Part shown: piece by piece, positions 9,899-18,637 of the stretch
Layout of the letters: every line of letters starts with the position of its first letter
Numbering within the stretch: the first letter of the stretch is position 1
Source: Methylobacterium sp. J-077
Lineage (GTDB): Bacteria; Pseudomonadota; Alphaproteobacteria; Rhizobiales; Beijerinckiaceae
Assembly: GCF_022829365.1 (NCBI RefSeq)
Contig: NZ_JAKSYJ010000216.1
Location: forward strand, 110,441 to 174,440
Direction of reading: 5' to 3'
DNA length: 64,000 nucleotides
Program-made: the position numbers and the translations under genes
Notes under the pieces: model-generated
What the model was told of the DNA's origin: nothing
What the model saw: the letters and a program-made list of their open reading frames with translations, nothing else
The model's database searches: none

Positions 9899-10462
9899 TC
9901 AGAGATAGGTCACGATCTCGGAAAGACTCGGCCGCGGGCGGTCGGACGGCACCTCGCGCGCCCGGCCGATATGCACGAACCCGGCGAGCTTTTCGGACGG
10001 TGCGAGGCCCAACGCATCCAGCACGCGGCGGTCGTACGCGTACCATTCCGTCAGCCACGAGGTGGCGAAGCCGGAGGCATTGGCCGCGACCACGAGGTTC
10101 ATCGTGGCTGCACCGACCGAGAGCAACTGCTCCCATTCAGGAATCTTGATGTGCGGGCCGGTGCGGGAGACGACCGCGACGGTGAGCGGCGCGTGCAACA
10201 GGCGGCCGCGTTCCTGGGCAAGCCGCTCGGGGGTCGCGTCGGGATTGTCGGCCAAGAATGTCGTTGCGATGGTCTCGCCGACCCGCTCCCGGGCCGCCTC
10301 AGCGATGACGATGAACCGCCAGGGCGCCAGCTTGCCGTGGTCGGGCACCCGGGAGGCGACGGTCAGGATGGTCTCGAGCTGGGCGCGGTCCGGCCCCGGG
10401 CCGTCGAGCAGCAGGGGCGGCACCGAGCGGCGCGTTGTCAGAAGGTCGAGGGTGGCGTTCAT
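9899..10462 (-). CDS. Nitroreductase family protein
   Basis: 187 aa FMN-dependent oxidoreductase of the small YdjA-like group. The N-terminal TTRRSVPP and RVPDHGKLAPWRFIVI segments match that group, and the mid-protein LLSVGAATMNLVVAANASGFATSWLT is the usual dimer/FMN helix. The ATG at 10462 has an AGGA site. It is followed closely by the flavin reductase family gene on the same strand. Real substrates of this group are mostly unknown; nitroaromatics or quinones are guesses by family. Confidence 0.87.
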   Translation of the reverse strand: MNATLDLLTTRRSVPPLLLDGPGPDRAQLETILTVASRVPDHGKLAPWRFIVIAEAARERVGETIATTFLADNPDATPERLAQERGRLLHAPLTVAVVSRTGPHIKIPEWEQLLSVGAATMNLVVAANASGFATSWLTEWYAYDRRVLDALGLAPSEKLAGFVHIGRAREVPSDRPRPSLSEIVTYL

Positions 10463-10597
10463 GCGTCCTGTCCCGCTGGGTGATCGGGACCCGGATGTGG
10501 CATGCAGAGCGCGGCGGTGGAAGAGCGTGCGGCCTTGCCGCCGCCATGGTCCGGAGGCACAGGCGGCCCCGGATACGGCTTGATGAGGATTCGACCG

Positions 10598-11524
10598 ATG
10601 CGCGCGAAGCGTGCCGCGATGGCGGTGGCAATTCTCCTGCCGGCCCATCTCGTGCCGGCGAACGCGCGCGCGCAGCAGGGCGTGTTCCAGAACCGCCTCG
10701 GCGATCCCCTGCCCTCCCCGTCGATCACCAGCCCGAGCTTGCCGCCCAGCATGCCGCCCGCCGAGCCGGAGGCGCAGCTGTCGCTGTCAGCGCTCCTGTC
10801 CGGGGCGGGCGTGCCCCTGCGCCAGGGTCTCGCCTGGCGGATCTACGAGGATCGCGGCGACGGCACCCGGCCATCGATCGTCGGCCGCTCCACCGAGGCC
10901 GAGCCGAACTTCACCCTCCCCCCTGGCGCCTACGTGGCGACCGTGACCTACGGCTTCGCCAGCGCCTCGAAGCGGATCGTGATGGGCGGCCAGCCAGCCA
11001 CCGACACCCTCCGGGTCGCGGCCGGCGCCTTGAAGCTCGCGGGCGCGGTCGGCGACCAGAAGATTCCGCCGGCGCAGGTCTCGTTCTCGGTGTTCGTGCC
11101 GGTGGGGACCAATTCCGAGGGCCGGCTGGTGCGCTCCGGGATCAAGGCCGGGGAGCTCCTGCGGCTTCCCGAGGGCACCTATCACGTGGTCTCCACCTAC
11201 GGTGAGTCCAACGCGATCCAACGCGCGGACCTGCGCGTCGAGAACGGCAAGATCACGGAGGCGACACTCAACCACCGCGCCGCCACCGTCACGCTCAAGC
11301 TGGTGGCGGCGCCCGGGGCCGAGGCCTATGCCGGCACCGCCTTCTCGGTTTTGACGCCCGGCGGCGATACGATCCGCGAGGCGATCGGCGCCTTTCCGCA
11401 GGTAACCCTGGCCGAGGGCGACTACGTGCTGATCGCCCGCCATGACGGGCAGGTCTATACCCGAGAGTTCAAGGTCGAGAGCGGTCTCGACCGGGATATC
11501 GAGGTGGTGGCCAAGGCCGGTTGA
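10598..11524 (+). CDS. Secreted protein with three tandem repeats, unknown function
   Basis: 308 aa. The start ATG at 10598 is preceded by GAGGA (about 8 bases); an upstream ATG at 10583 is the alternative. Residues 1-25 are a signal peptide (basic MRAKR, hydrophobic core, ANARA cleavage site). A Pro/Ser-rich linker follows. The rest holds three units of about 65-80 residues with matching lines LPPGAYVATVTYG, LPEGTYHVVSTYG and LAEGDYVLIARHDG, each followed by a strand such as ADLRVENG or REFKVESG. This suggests three beta-sandwich domains in the periplasm. No enzyme motif is seen. Divergent from the nitroreductase. Confidence 0.8.
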   Translation: MRAKRAAMAVAILLPAHLVPANARAQQGVFQNRLGDPLPSPSITSPSLPPSMPPAEPEAQLSLSALLSGAGVPLRQGLAWRIYEDRGDGTRPSIVGRSTEAEPNFTLPPGAYVATVTYGFASASKRIVMGGQPATDTLRVAAGALKLAGAVGDQKIPPAQVSFSVFVPVGTNSEGRLVRSGIKAGELLRLPEGTYHVVSTYGESNAIQRADLRVENGKITEATLNHRAATVTLKLVAAPGAEAYAGTAFSVLTPGGDTIREAIGAFPQVTLAEGDYVLIARHDGQVYTREFKVESGLDRDIEVVAKAG

Positions 11525-11533
11525 TCGCGCGCC

Positions 11534-12484
11534 TCAGGCGAGGCGCCGCGCCAGGGCCACGCAGGCGGCGACCAGGACGGCCGCGGCGATCATCGCGGGC
11601 TCGATCCGCTCGCCGAGCACCAGGGCGGCGACCCCGAGCCCCAGGAACGGCTGCAGCAACTGGAGCTGCCCGATAGCCGCGATGCCGCCCCGAGCCAGCG
11701 CCCGGTACCAGAACACGAAGCCGATCAGCATGCTGAACAGGGCCACGTAGCCGAGGCCGGCCCAGGCCGGGAGCGGGATCGCCGCGGGATCGGCCGGCCT
11801 CAGGATCAGCGCCAGCGGCAGGGAGAGGGGCAGCGACAGCACGGTCGCCCAGGCGATCACCTGCCAGCCGCCGAGGCGCCGCGCCAGGATCCCACCCTCC
11901 GCATAGCCCAGCCCGCAGACCAGGATCGCCGCCAGCATGAGGGCGTCGCCCGGTCCCGGCGGCCCGTCGAGACCGCGGGCGGCGAAGCCCACCGTCACGA
12001 GGGCACCGAGCACCGACAGGATCCAGAAGGCCGCGGACGGGCGCTCCCCCGAGCGCAGCGCTCCGAACAGAGCCGTCGAGAGCGGCAGCAGGCCGACGAA
12101 GACGGTCCCGTGCGCAGCACCCACGGTGCGCAGCGCCAACGCTGTCAGGACCGGGAATCCGACCACGACCCCCCCGGCCACGATCGCGAGCGCGCCGAGA
12201 TCGCTTCGGCGCGGCCACGCCTCCCGCAGGACGACCAACGCGACCGCCCCGGCGAGCCCGGCGAGCGCCGCCCGGGCGGCGCTCAGGAACAGCGCGTCCA
12301 TGCCGGTCAGCGCCAGGCGGGTCGCCGCCAGGGAGGCGCTGAAGATCGCCACGCCGATCAGCCCGTCGATCCAGGCGCCCGGCTTCGACGTGACGGCTCC
12401 CCGCGCCGCGCCGCCCGGCAACACCTCCACGATCTCTCCCTGTTTCACGGTCCATGCCCCCCGGTCGTCATCCGGCGGTGGCAT
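11534..12484 (-). CDS. EamA/DMT-family transporter
   Basis: 316 aa inner-membrane protein with about ten hydrophobic helices in two halves, the usual two-EamA layout of the drug/metabolite transporter superfamily (for example FSMLIGFVFWYRALARGG and LQLLQPFLGLGVAALVLGE in the second half). The N-terminal about 30 residues are polar. The ATG at 12484 is used here; a GTG 12 codons later (VKQGEIVEV) lies behind a G-rich stretch and may be the true start. Convergent with the secreted repeat protein. Transported molecule unknown. Confidence 0.85.
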   Translation of the reverse strand: MPPPDDDRGAWTVKQGEIVEVLPGGAARGAVTSKPGAWIDGLIGVAIFSASLAATRLALTGMDALFLSAARAALAGLAGAVALVVLREAWPRRSDLGALAIVAGGVVVGFPVLTALALRTVGAAHGTVFVGLLPLSTALFGALRSGERPSAAFWILSVLGALVTVGFAARGLDGPPGPGDALMLAAILVCGLGYAEGGILARRLGGWQVIAWATVLSLPLSLPLALILRPADPAAIPLPAWAGLGYVALFSMLIGFVFWYRALARGGIAAIGQLQLLQPFLGLGVAALVLGERIEPAMIAAAVLVAACVALARRLA

Positions 12485-12719
12485 GCGTCCAGCGGCCGCT
12501 TGCCGCCAGGGACGGTTCGGGCGCGGTCCGGCTGAACTGTCCCAGGCCTCGACCAGTACGATCGCCCCGGGTCCTCATGTCGCGCGAAGACATCGCGCTG
12601 CCCACCCGTGGGAGCCGCCCGGTTCCATGTTCCAGGCATTAACATTTCTTTGTGAGGGCGGAACGATGGGAGCGGGCCGGCACTTTCCAGGCGCCCATTC
12701 CGGGCCACTGGAGATCCCG

Positions 12720-13118
12720 ATGCGCCGCCTCGTCCTTGCTACCCTCGCCGCCGCTGCCCTGGCCGGCCCTGCCCTCGCCGCCAACGACACGCCCCCGACG
12801 GTGGCCCCCAAGTTCGAGAGCGTGCCGCAGGACGCGGTGCTGAGCTACAACCTGATCGGCCTCAACATCACCGACGCCGCGAACAACACGGTCGGCGAGA
12901 TCAAGGACCTCGCGATCGTCCACGAGAAGCTCGTCGGCTACATCGTTTCCGTCGGCGGCTTCCTCGGCATGGGCGAGCACTACGTCGCGGTCTCGCCGTC
13001 GTCCATAGCGCTCGGCTACGATGCCGATGCGAAGAAGTGGAAGGCGATCATCGGCGCCACCAAGGATCAACTGAAGTCCGCGCCCGAGTTCAAGTACGAC
13101 GGCAAGTTCAAGCGCTGA
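12720..13118 (+). CDS. Secreted PRC-barrel domain protein
   Basis: 132 aa. The start ATG has GGAG six bases upstream. Residues 1-20 form a signal peptide (MRRLVLATLAAAALAGPALA). Residues about 42-110 are a PRC-barrel beta domain: LIGLNITDAANNTVGEIKDLAIVHE followed by VSVGGFLGMGEHYVAV. Exported PRC-barrel proteins of this size are common in Methylobacterium-type genomes, with no assigned role. Divergent from the DMT transporter across about 235 bp. An earlier in-frame ATG at 12666 would add a non-hydrophobic extension and is not favoured. Confidence 0.88.
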   Translation: MRRLVLATLAAAALAGPALAANDTPPTVAPKFESVPQDAVLSYNLIGLNITDAANNTVGEIKDLAIVHEKLVGYIVSVGGFLGMGEHYVAVSPSSIALGYDADAKKWKAIIGATKDQLKSAPEFKYDGKFKR

Positions 13119-13346
13119 GCTTCTGGCCAGGGCTGCTGGCGAGCGGCGCTCTGTCTCCGCCGCAGCCCTGATTCCTCCCGTATGGCCGGCCGTTCGATGC
13201 CGGGCGGATCGAGACCAAGCAGCCTCGCTGCTCCGGAGGCTACATCTCGCGGCGGCCGGATGCGCGTCCCGAGGCGCGACGACCCGATTCTCATATCCGG
13301 GATCATGGCCACGACCCTGTCGCAAACGCCGGTCGCAGAGCGAACT

Positions 13347-13598
13347 TCAGGACGATGTCCGATCCGCCTGCAGAGCCTCACGCGCGATCCGGCTGACGAG
13401 GGCGTCGCGCTTTGCTTGGCGGAGAACGATGCGGGCCGCCGCCCGGGCGTTGGCGGCGCGTGACGCGGCCTGGGGGCCGCCGTCGCGCAGCGCCCGCCAG
13501 GCCAGGGCGCGGAACCATTTGACGTTGGCGAGGGCGGATGCCCGGCGGCTGATCGGCCCACCGACATCGAGCGGCTTTTCTACTGTTGCAGCGGCCAT
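13347..13598 (-). CDS. Small basic helical protein, unknown
   Basis: 83 aa from the ATG at 13598, which has AGGA about 8 bases upstream. The product is basic and predicted mostly helical, with Arg/Ala-rich stretches (RDGGPQAASRAANARAAARIVLRQAKRDALVSRIARE). No known domain or signal peptide is recognised. Its isolated position and good ribosome binding site argue for a real gene, but Ala/Arg-rich frames also arise by chance in GC-rich DNA. Confidence 0.45.
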   Translation of the reverse strand: MAAATVEKPLDVGGPISRRASALANVKWFRALAWRALRDGGPQAASRAANARAAARIVLRQAKRDALVSRIAREALQADRTSS

Positions 13599-13898
13599 TG
13601 TCTTAATCCTGGACTGCATTTCGCCGCTTGTCCGCGGATGAGACAAGAAGTGGCGATCCGCTTCCGACTCGGCAATAGTGATGCCGGTCGCCGGTTCTTG
13701 AAAACGACACGGCGTTCAGCGTTTGACGGTGCGGTGCCGCACGCGGCTCGGTCGCGCGCTCGCGGCTGCCGATTCGTATCGGTCGGGCGCCCCGGCGCCG
13801 GCGGCAGGCCATGTCGCAGGAACGCCCAGCGCGGAACCTTTGCGTCGGCGCGCGGTAGGATCGTCGATGAACGACGTGGTCGTATGACGAGGATCCCC

Positions 13899-14360
13899 GT
13901 GTCCGATACTTACCCGCGATCGACCGCCAGTATCGCCGGTCATCCCATCCATCCGATGCTTGTGCCGATCCCGATCGTCTGCTTCGTCGGGACCTTCGTC
14001 ACCGACATCGCCTATTGGTCGACGGCCAACATGCAGTGGGCCAACTTCTCGGTCTGGCTCCTGAGCGTCGGGCTGATCGCCTCGGTGTTCGCAGGCATAG
14101 CCGGCGCGGTCGACTTTTTCGGGGACCGGAGCATTCGGCGGCTCAAGCCCGCCTGGATCCACGCCGGCGGCAACGCGCTGGCACTGATTCTCGCGATCCT
14201 CAACGTCTTCGTCCACAGCCGCGACGCCTACACCTCCGTCGTGCCGACGGGCCTGATTCTCTCGGCGCTGGTGGTCCTGATCCTGGCGGTGACTGGCTGG
14301 AACGGCGCGGAGCTGATCCATCGTTACCGCGTCGGCGTTCTGCCGGGAGAGCGCGCATGA
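13899..14360 (+). CDS. DUF2231 membrane protein
   Basis: 153 aa with four predicted membrane helices (around MLVPIPIVCFVGTFVTDIAYW, FSVWLLSVGLIASVFAGIAGAVDFF, ALALILAILNVFV and LILSALVVLILAVTGW). The motif GHPIHPMLVPIPI is the DUF2231 signature. The GTG at 13899 follows GAGGA closely and is preferred over an ATG at 13884 that lacks a site. Its stop overlaps the start of the sorbosone-dehydrogenase-like lipoprotein gene (ATGA at 14357-14360). DUF2231 proteins next to soluble dehydrogenases may hold a redox partner at the membrane; that is inference. Confidence 0.87.
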   Translation: MSDTYPRSTASIAGHPIHPMLVPIPIVCFVGTFVTDIAYWSTANMQWANFSVWLLSVGLIASVFAGIAGAVDFFGDRSIRRLKPAWIHAGGNALALILAILNVFVHSRDAYTSVVPTGLILSALVVLILAVTGWNGAELIHRYRVGVLPGERA

Positions 14361-15697
14361 GCCGGCTTCGTCACTTCCTCGCCGGGGCCGCCTTGCTGCC
14401 GCTGGCCGCCTGCGGGCCGGATCCGATCGACCCGCAGACGCAGGTCGGGCCGAACCCGCCCCTGCCGGAACTGCACCAGTACCTGCTGCCGCCGATGCAC
14501 GTGTCCAAGGCGATCGGCTGGAAGGACGGCGAGACCCCGCAGGTCGCCGTCGGCCTCCAGGTGAAGGCCCTGGCCACCGGCCTCAAGAGCCCGCGCTCGC
14601 TCTTGGTCCTGCCCAACGGCGACATCCTGGTGGCGGAAAGCGGCGGCCCGACCCCACCGATCAACCGGCCCAAGGAGATCATCATGGGCTGGCTCGAGGG
14701 CCTGTCCCATCCGCCCGAGAAGCCGGGCCAGCGGATCACGCTGCTGCGCGATGCCGACGGCGACGGCGTGGCCGAGGTGCGCACCGTCCTCCTCGACAAG
14801 TTGAACGCGCCCTTCGGCATGGTGCTGGTCGGCGACGACCTCTACGTTGCCGACACCGACGCGGTGATGCGCTACCCGTACAAGGCCGGGGCGACACAGA
14901 TCACCGAGCCGGGCACCAAGCTCACCGAGTTGCCGGCGGGTCGGATCAACCATCACTGGACCAAGAGCCTGACCGCCAGCCCCGACGGGACCAAGCTCTA
15001 TGCGGGCGTCGGCTCCAACAGTAACATCACCGAGAACGGCATCGACGAGGAGAAGGATCGGGCGGCGATCTGGGAGATCGACCGGGCGACAGGCGCCCAT
15101 CGGCTCTACGCTACCGGCCTGCGCAACCCGAACGGGCTGACCTTCGAGCCGCAGACCAAGGCGCTCTGGTGCGTGGTCAACGAGCGGGACGAGCTCGGCC
15201 CCGATCTGGTGCCGGATTATATGACCTCGGTGAAGGATGGCGGCTTCTACGGCTGGCCGTACAGCTACTGGGGCGATCACGTCGATCCGCGGGTGATGCC
15301 GCAGCGACCCGATCTGGTCGCCCAGGCCATCATCCCCGACTATTCGCTGAGTTCACACGTCGCCCCGCTCGGGATGGCGTTCGCCACCGGCACCGGCCTG
15401 CCGCAGAGCTACCGGAGCGGCGCGTTCGTGGGTGAGCACGGCAGCTGGAACCGCGATCCGCTCAACGGCTACAAGGTGGTCTACATCCCGTTCGAGAACG
15501 GCAAGGCCGCCGGCAAGGCCCAGGACGTGGTCACCGGCTTCGTCGATGCCGACAAGCGAGCGCGCGGCCGGCCGGTCGGGCTGGCGATCGACAGCCAGGG
15601 CAGCCTGCTCATCGCCGACGATGCCGGCGGCACGGTGTGGCGCGTGACCGGATCGAGCGCGCGCTCCGAGGCTGCGCCCGCATCGATCATCCGATGA
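14357..15697 (+). CDS. Sorbosone dehydrogenase-type PQQ-like beta-propeller lipoprotein
   Basis: 446 aa. A lipoprotein signal ends in LLPLAAC with the lipidated Cys at residue 19, so the protein is anchored and periplasmic. The body is a six-bladed beta-propeller of the soluble glucose/L-sorbosone dehydrogenase type: KSPRSLLVLPNGDILVAESGG, DGTKLYAGVGSNSN, ATGLRNPNGLTFEP, VNERDELGPDLVPDY, FVGEHGSWNR. Family members are PQQ-dependent aldose or aldehyde dehydrogenases; true activity is not proven here. Translationally coupled to the DUF2231 gene. Confidence 0.88.
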   Translation: MSRLRHFLAGAALLPLAACGPDPIDPQTQVGPNPPLPELHQYLLPPMHVSKAIGWKDGETPQVAVGLQVKALATGLKSPRSLLVLPNGDILVAESGGPTPPINRPKEIIMGWLEGLSHPPEKPGQRITLLRDADGDGVAEVRTVLLDKLNAPFGMVLVGDDLYVADTDAVMRYPYKAGATQITEPGTKLTELPAGRINHHWTKSLTASPDGTKLYAGVGSNSNITENGIDEEKDRAAIWEIDRATGAHRLYATGLRNPNGLTFEPQTKALWCVVNERDELGPDLVPDYMTSVKDGGFYGWPYSYWGDHVDPRVMPQRPDLVAQAIIPDYSLSSHVAPLGMAFATGTGLPQSYRSGAFVGEHGSWNRDPLNGYKVVYIPFENGKAAGKAQDVVTGFVDADKRARGRPVGLAIDSQGSLLIADDAGGTVWRVTGSSARSEAAPASIIR

Positions 15698-16028
15698 TCC
15701 GGATCGTGTCGTCCCGAAAACCATGTTCCGACGCCCGGGGTCTGGACTGATTTAGCACCGGGAGGGCTGCGCGGTACGTGTTCGACCCGTTCGCCCAGTG
15801 CGATCAGCGACGAGGGGCGCCATGCCCATGACCGCGGCGATCCGATCGCCGCCAATCTCTAGCCGTCGGATGCGCACCGCACCCGGGAGTGTGGCTATCG
15901 AAGTCTCGACCGAGAGGCGCTGGATCCGGCTGCCGGCCCGGCGGACGGCGAGGTCGAGAACCGATCGTCATCGGAGTCGAAATAGAGAACAGCGCCGATG
16001 GTCCGTGTCATCGTGATCGATCGGCTTG
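15698..16028. other. 331-base stretch without a supported gene
   Basis: Both strands were read. The only frame of note is a 38-codon ORF on the minus strand (15895-16011) without a ribosome binding site, so it was not called. No convincing hairpin with a T tract ends the lipoprotein gene. Confidence 0.5.
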
Positions 16029-16190
16029 CTACCGTGCCTGGATCGCGGCGTCCTCGATCGCGTCTTCCTCGCCTCGATCAACGAGCGGGGCTGCGTGCCC
16101 AAAGCCGATCAGGGCGTCGTCGAGCAGCGTGTCGAGCGTGTCGCCGAACCATGTGGCGGCGGTGGTGACCGAAGTCATGAGCCTGTCCAT
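16029..16190 (-). CDS. Small acidic protein, 53 aa, unknown
   Basis: A 53-codon frame starting MDRLMTSVTTAATWFGDTLD and ending EDAAIQAR. The ATG at 16190 is preceded by a strong AGGGAG six bases away, which is the main reason to call it. The peptide is acidic and amphipathic, with no signal peptide or membrane segment. It belongs to no family I recognise. A second tiny frame lies about 90 bases upstream on the same strand. Confidence 0.45.
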   Translation of the reverse strand: MDRLMTSVTTAATWFGDTLDTLLDDALIGFGHAAPLVDRGEEDAIEDAAIQAR

Positions 16191-16276
16191 AATCTGCTCC
16201 CTGACGCGGGGTTTTCGCCGTCAGCGGCGACGGGGCGTCGTGTTGCCAAGCGCTCCGTCGCCGGCACCTGCAGGCA

Positions 16277-16393
16277 TCAGACGAAGTGGACCGGCAGGGC
16301 GAGGCTCAGGGCCTGGACATACGTGCCGGCGAGGATCGCGACCGTGGCGATCGTCGCGGCGGCGGCGAGGGTGAGGCGGGCAGCGAGGGTCAT
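16277..16393 (-). CDS. Single-span membrane peptide, 38 aa, unknown
   Basis: A 38-codon frame, MTLAARLTLAAAATIATV followed by AILAGTYVQALSLALPVHFV. The ATG has GGAG seven bases upstream. Nearly the whole peptide is one hydrophobic helix after a single Arg, so it is either a tiny inner-membrane protein or a bare signal-like sequence. It is below usual gene-calling limits. It lies between the AraC regulator and the 53-aa gene, all on the minus strand. Confidence 0.45.
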   Translation of the reverse strand: MTLAARLTLAAAATIATVAILAGTYVQALSLALPVHFV

Positions 16394-16621
16394 CGGAAGT
16401 CTCCATCAGGTCCGCAACTGTGTTCGCGGTGTGACCCTGATGTATGCCCAAGCTTTCAGGACGGGCGTGCTCCGGCACACCTGAGACGCGATCTATCGGA
16501 TCTGCGGCGGCGTCAGCATTCGCGCCGAGGCCGGTGCGCATTTGTGCCGAGGCCCAAACCGCGCGCAGGGTAGCGAGGAAGCGGCTCGATCTTGGCAACG
16601 GCGGCCCGACCAGGACGCCGT

Positions 16622-17608
16622 TCAGGATTTCGGATCGGCCTGTTGCCGGAAGTCGCTCGGGACCATCCCATAGCGATCCTTGAACCGGCGGGAGAAATGG
16701 GCCTGGCTGGCGAAGCCGCAGCCATAGGCCAGGGTGCCGATGGCGAGATGCCGGCAGCCCGGGTCGGCCAGACGCTTGGCCGCCGCCTCCAGCCGGCGCT
16801 GCCAGATCCAATCGGAGATGTGCTGGCCATGCGCGCGGAAAAGCTCCTGCAGCCGGCGCAGCGACACGCCGACCGCAGCGGCGAGCCGGGGCGGATCGAG
16901 GGTCGGGTCGCTCAGATTGGCCTCGACATGCGCCTTGGCCCGCTGAACCACGACGGTGCCGTGCAGCGGTCGGGGCACTTCTTTCGCCAGGCGCTCGGCG
17001 ATGCAGGCCGTGATCAGGTCCACGGCGATCCCCGACATCCGCTCAGCCGCATCGGGCGTGAATCGGTTCTCGACGCGCAGCAACGTGTCCAGGAACGTCG
17101 TCACCAGTCTGGTACTGCCGAGATCCGCGCCAATGGTGAGAGCCGAGAAGTGTCGTGCGTCTCCGAGCAGGCTCTCCAATCGATCCCTCGGAACTTCCAG
17201 GAGCAGCGATCGAGACGGTTCGGTCGTCTGGCGGATGGAGGGGCTCCGTCGATCCAGGACCACGATCTCGCCGGGCCGCGCGACGGCCTGGCGTCCGAAC
17301 TGCTCGCACATCGACGTCCCGGACAGCTTGATCGTGACGGCAAGGGTGTCCCGCTTCGCGTTCCGACGGAGCGTGGCCGGTGTCGATTCCACGCGCACGG
17401 CGCTGAACGTCGAACGGGTTATCGGCAGCGATCCGAGATCGGTGCCCTCGAACAGACCGTGGAAGATACTGTCATCGACCCGATACAGTTCGGCCGGCAT
17501 GAGGCGAGCGTGGGCGATATCTCGCCAGAGATTAAAATTGATATCGGATTGTCCGCCGAGGGTCGAAAATAGAGTTTTCATCGATTCGCGGATCAGGCCA
17601 TCATCCAC
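16622..17608 (-). CDS. AraC-family transcriptional regulator
   Basis: 328 aa. The N-terminal about 200 residues form an AraC-binding-like domain (FHGLFEGTDLGSLPITRSTFSAVRV..., then a cupin-like part with MCEQFGRQAVARPGEIVVLD). The C-terminal about 100 residues are a double helix-turn-helix ending in the AraC signature YGCGFASQAHFSRRFKDRYG. The architecture matches regulators with an AraC_binding_2 domain. Its promoter lies in an unusually AT-rich stretch just upstream. Two small minus-strand genes follow downstream, but nothing shows they are targets. Confidence 0.9.
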   Translation of the reverse strand: MDDGLIRESMKTLFSTLGGQSDINFNLWRDIAHARLMPAELYRVDDSIFHGLFEGTDLGSLPITRSTFSAVRVESTPATLRRNAKRDTLAVTIKLSGTSMCEQFGRQAVARPGEIVVLDRRSPSIRQTTEPSRSLLLEVPRDRLESLLGDARHFSALTIGADLGSTRLVTTFLDTLLRVENRFTPDAAERMSGIAVDLITACIAERLAKEVPRPLHGTVVVQRAKAHVEANLSDPTLDPPRLAAAVGVSLRRLQELFRAHGQHISDWIWQRRLEAAAKRLADPGCRHLAIGTLAYGCGFASQAHFSRRFKDRYGMVPSDFRQQADPKS

Positions 17609-17992
17609 AATTTAAGATCGATGGATTGTCCGTCATCCCTAACGAAAATGGTAGCTGGCGGTCTAAAAATTTAAAGTCATAATTTTTACTATAGTTATCT
17701 AGCTAATATAATTATAACACACGTGTATGCAGTATAGATTGGTTAGAAGCCGCATTTTTGCAAAGTTTTTCCATAAGTCGATCCGCTCTTTTTGTTTGTG
17801 TAACAACGTCGCGGCGAATGATGGCCCGGCCTTTAGCGCGACCAGCGCATGAAATCGACCGAACAGCATCTTCCGGATATCGGATCCGGAACGATGCTCC
17901 GGCCGCGGGACTCGCCCGCACGTCAGCGCTCGTCCCGCCATCGGTCGCACCAAGCCCAGCGGCGGTGCATCGGCCAATCTTGAGGCGCCCGA
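17609..17992. other. 384-base intergenic region with AT-rich island
   Basis: From about 17640 to 17810 the sequence drops to a base composition far below its GC-rich surroundings, with runs such as AAAATTTAAAG, AATTTTTACTATAG and CTAATATAATTATAAC, and a CACGTG-centred palindrome near 17720. It is the upstream region of the AraC regulator gene and lies downstream of the proline-rich secreted-protein gene. No ORF is supported in it. An imperfect palindrome occupies 17866-17897. Confidence 0.7.
17866..17897. repeat. Imperfect intergenic palindrome
   Basis: Arms GCATC-TTCCGGAT and ATCCGGAA-C-GATGC flank a five-base centre. A similar half (CGGAACGATGC) occurs at 40390-40400, and GCATC...GATGC outer arms recur at 54605-54650, which suggests a dispersed intergenic palindrome family. 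Confidence 0.5.
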
Positions 17993-18637
17993 TCAATCGG
18001 CGATCGGCGGGCCGGCATCGTCGGGGGCCTCTCGCGGCGTGGGCCGGGGCTTGCGCACCGGCTTGGCGGGTTGGACGGCCCGGGCCTGCGCCGGCGCCTG
18101 GGTGACGGGCCGCTGCGGCGGCCTCGGCGGCCGCTTGATCTGGACTTGGGGCGGGGCGGCGGCGGGCGTCGCGGCCGGCGGGATCGCCACGGCCCTCCGG
18201 TTCTGCGGCATTGCGCGCGGGAGCGGCGCCGAACCCGGGGCGGACTGAGATCCTGCCGGGCTCGGCATCGCCGGCAGCGGCACGGCGGCCGATACGGGAC
18301 CTGCAGCGGCATTCTGCGGGACGACCTCGCAATGCTGGCTGCAATTGCTGACGACCGCCTCCACGGCCTTGCCGTCGATCGTCGCGGAGACGATGCAGCG
18401 GGCCGGATGGTAGACCAGCTCGTACTGGAACCTGCCCTTGTCGTCCGACTCGGTGCGGAACTTGTCGTCCAGCACCACGGGCATGTTCGGGCGCTCCGTC
18501 GTCCCGACGACGTAGAGCCGGCCCGTCGTGATCGCCGCGAGGGTGATCTCCGACCCGGCCCATGCGGGTCCGTACGTCGCCAGGACGCCAATCCCGGCCG
18601 AAGCGACAATCGAGACGAAACGGACCAACCGACACAT
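17993..18637 (-). CDS. Secreted proline-rich basic protein, unknown
   Basis: About 214 aa. A hydrophobic N-terminal segment ending around GPAWAG is a signal peptide. Residues about 30-110 look folded, with three cysteines (PARCIVSATIDGK, SNCSQHCEVV) and alternating strands. The C-terminal half is Pro/Ala/Arg/Gln-rich low complexity (QIKRPPRPPQRPVTQAP), likely an extended wall- or polymer-binding tail. The ATG at 18637 directly follows GGAG with no spacer; a TTG at 18628 would have better spacing, so the start is uncertain. No family recognised. Confidence 0.7.
   Translation of the reverse strand: MCRLVRFVSIVASAGIGVLATYGPAWAGSEITLAAITTGRLYVVGTTERPNMPVVLDDKFRTESDDKGRFQYELVYHPARCIVSATIDGKAVEAVVSNCSQHCEVVPQNAAAGPVSAAVPLPAMPSPAGSQSAPGSAPLPRAMPQNRRAVAIPPAATPAAAPPQVQIKRPPRPPQRPVTQAPAQARAVQPAKPVRKPRPTPREAPDDAGPPIAD

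Noticed and set aside
15895..16011. 38-codon minus-strand frame (MTRTIGAVLYFDSDDD...)
   Set aside because: It follows the 53-codon gene by 17 bases but has no Shine-Dalgarno sequence, and its second half is low-complexity Ser/Ala/Gly/Pro.
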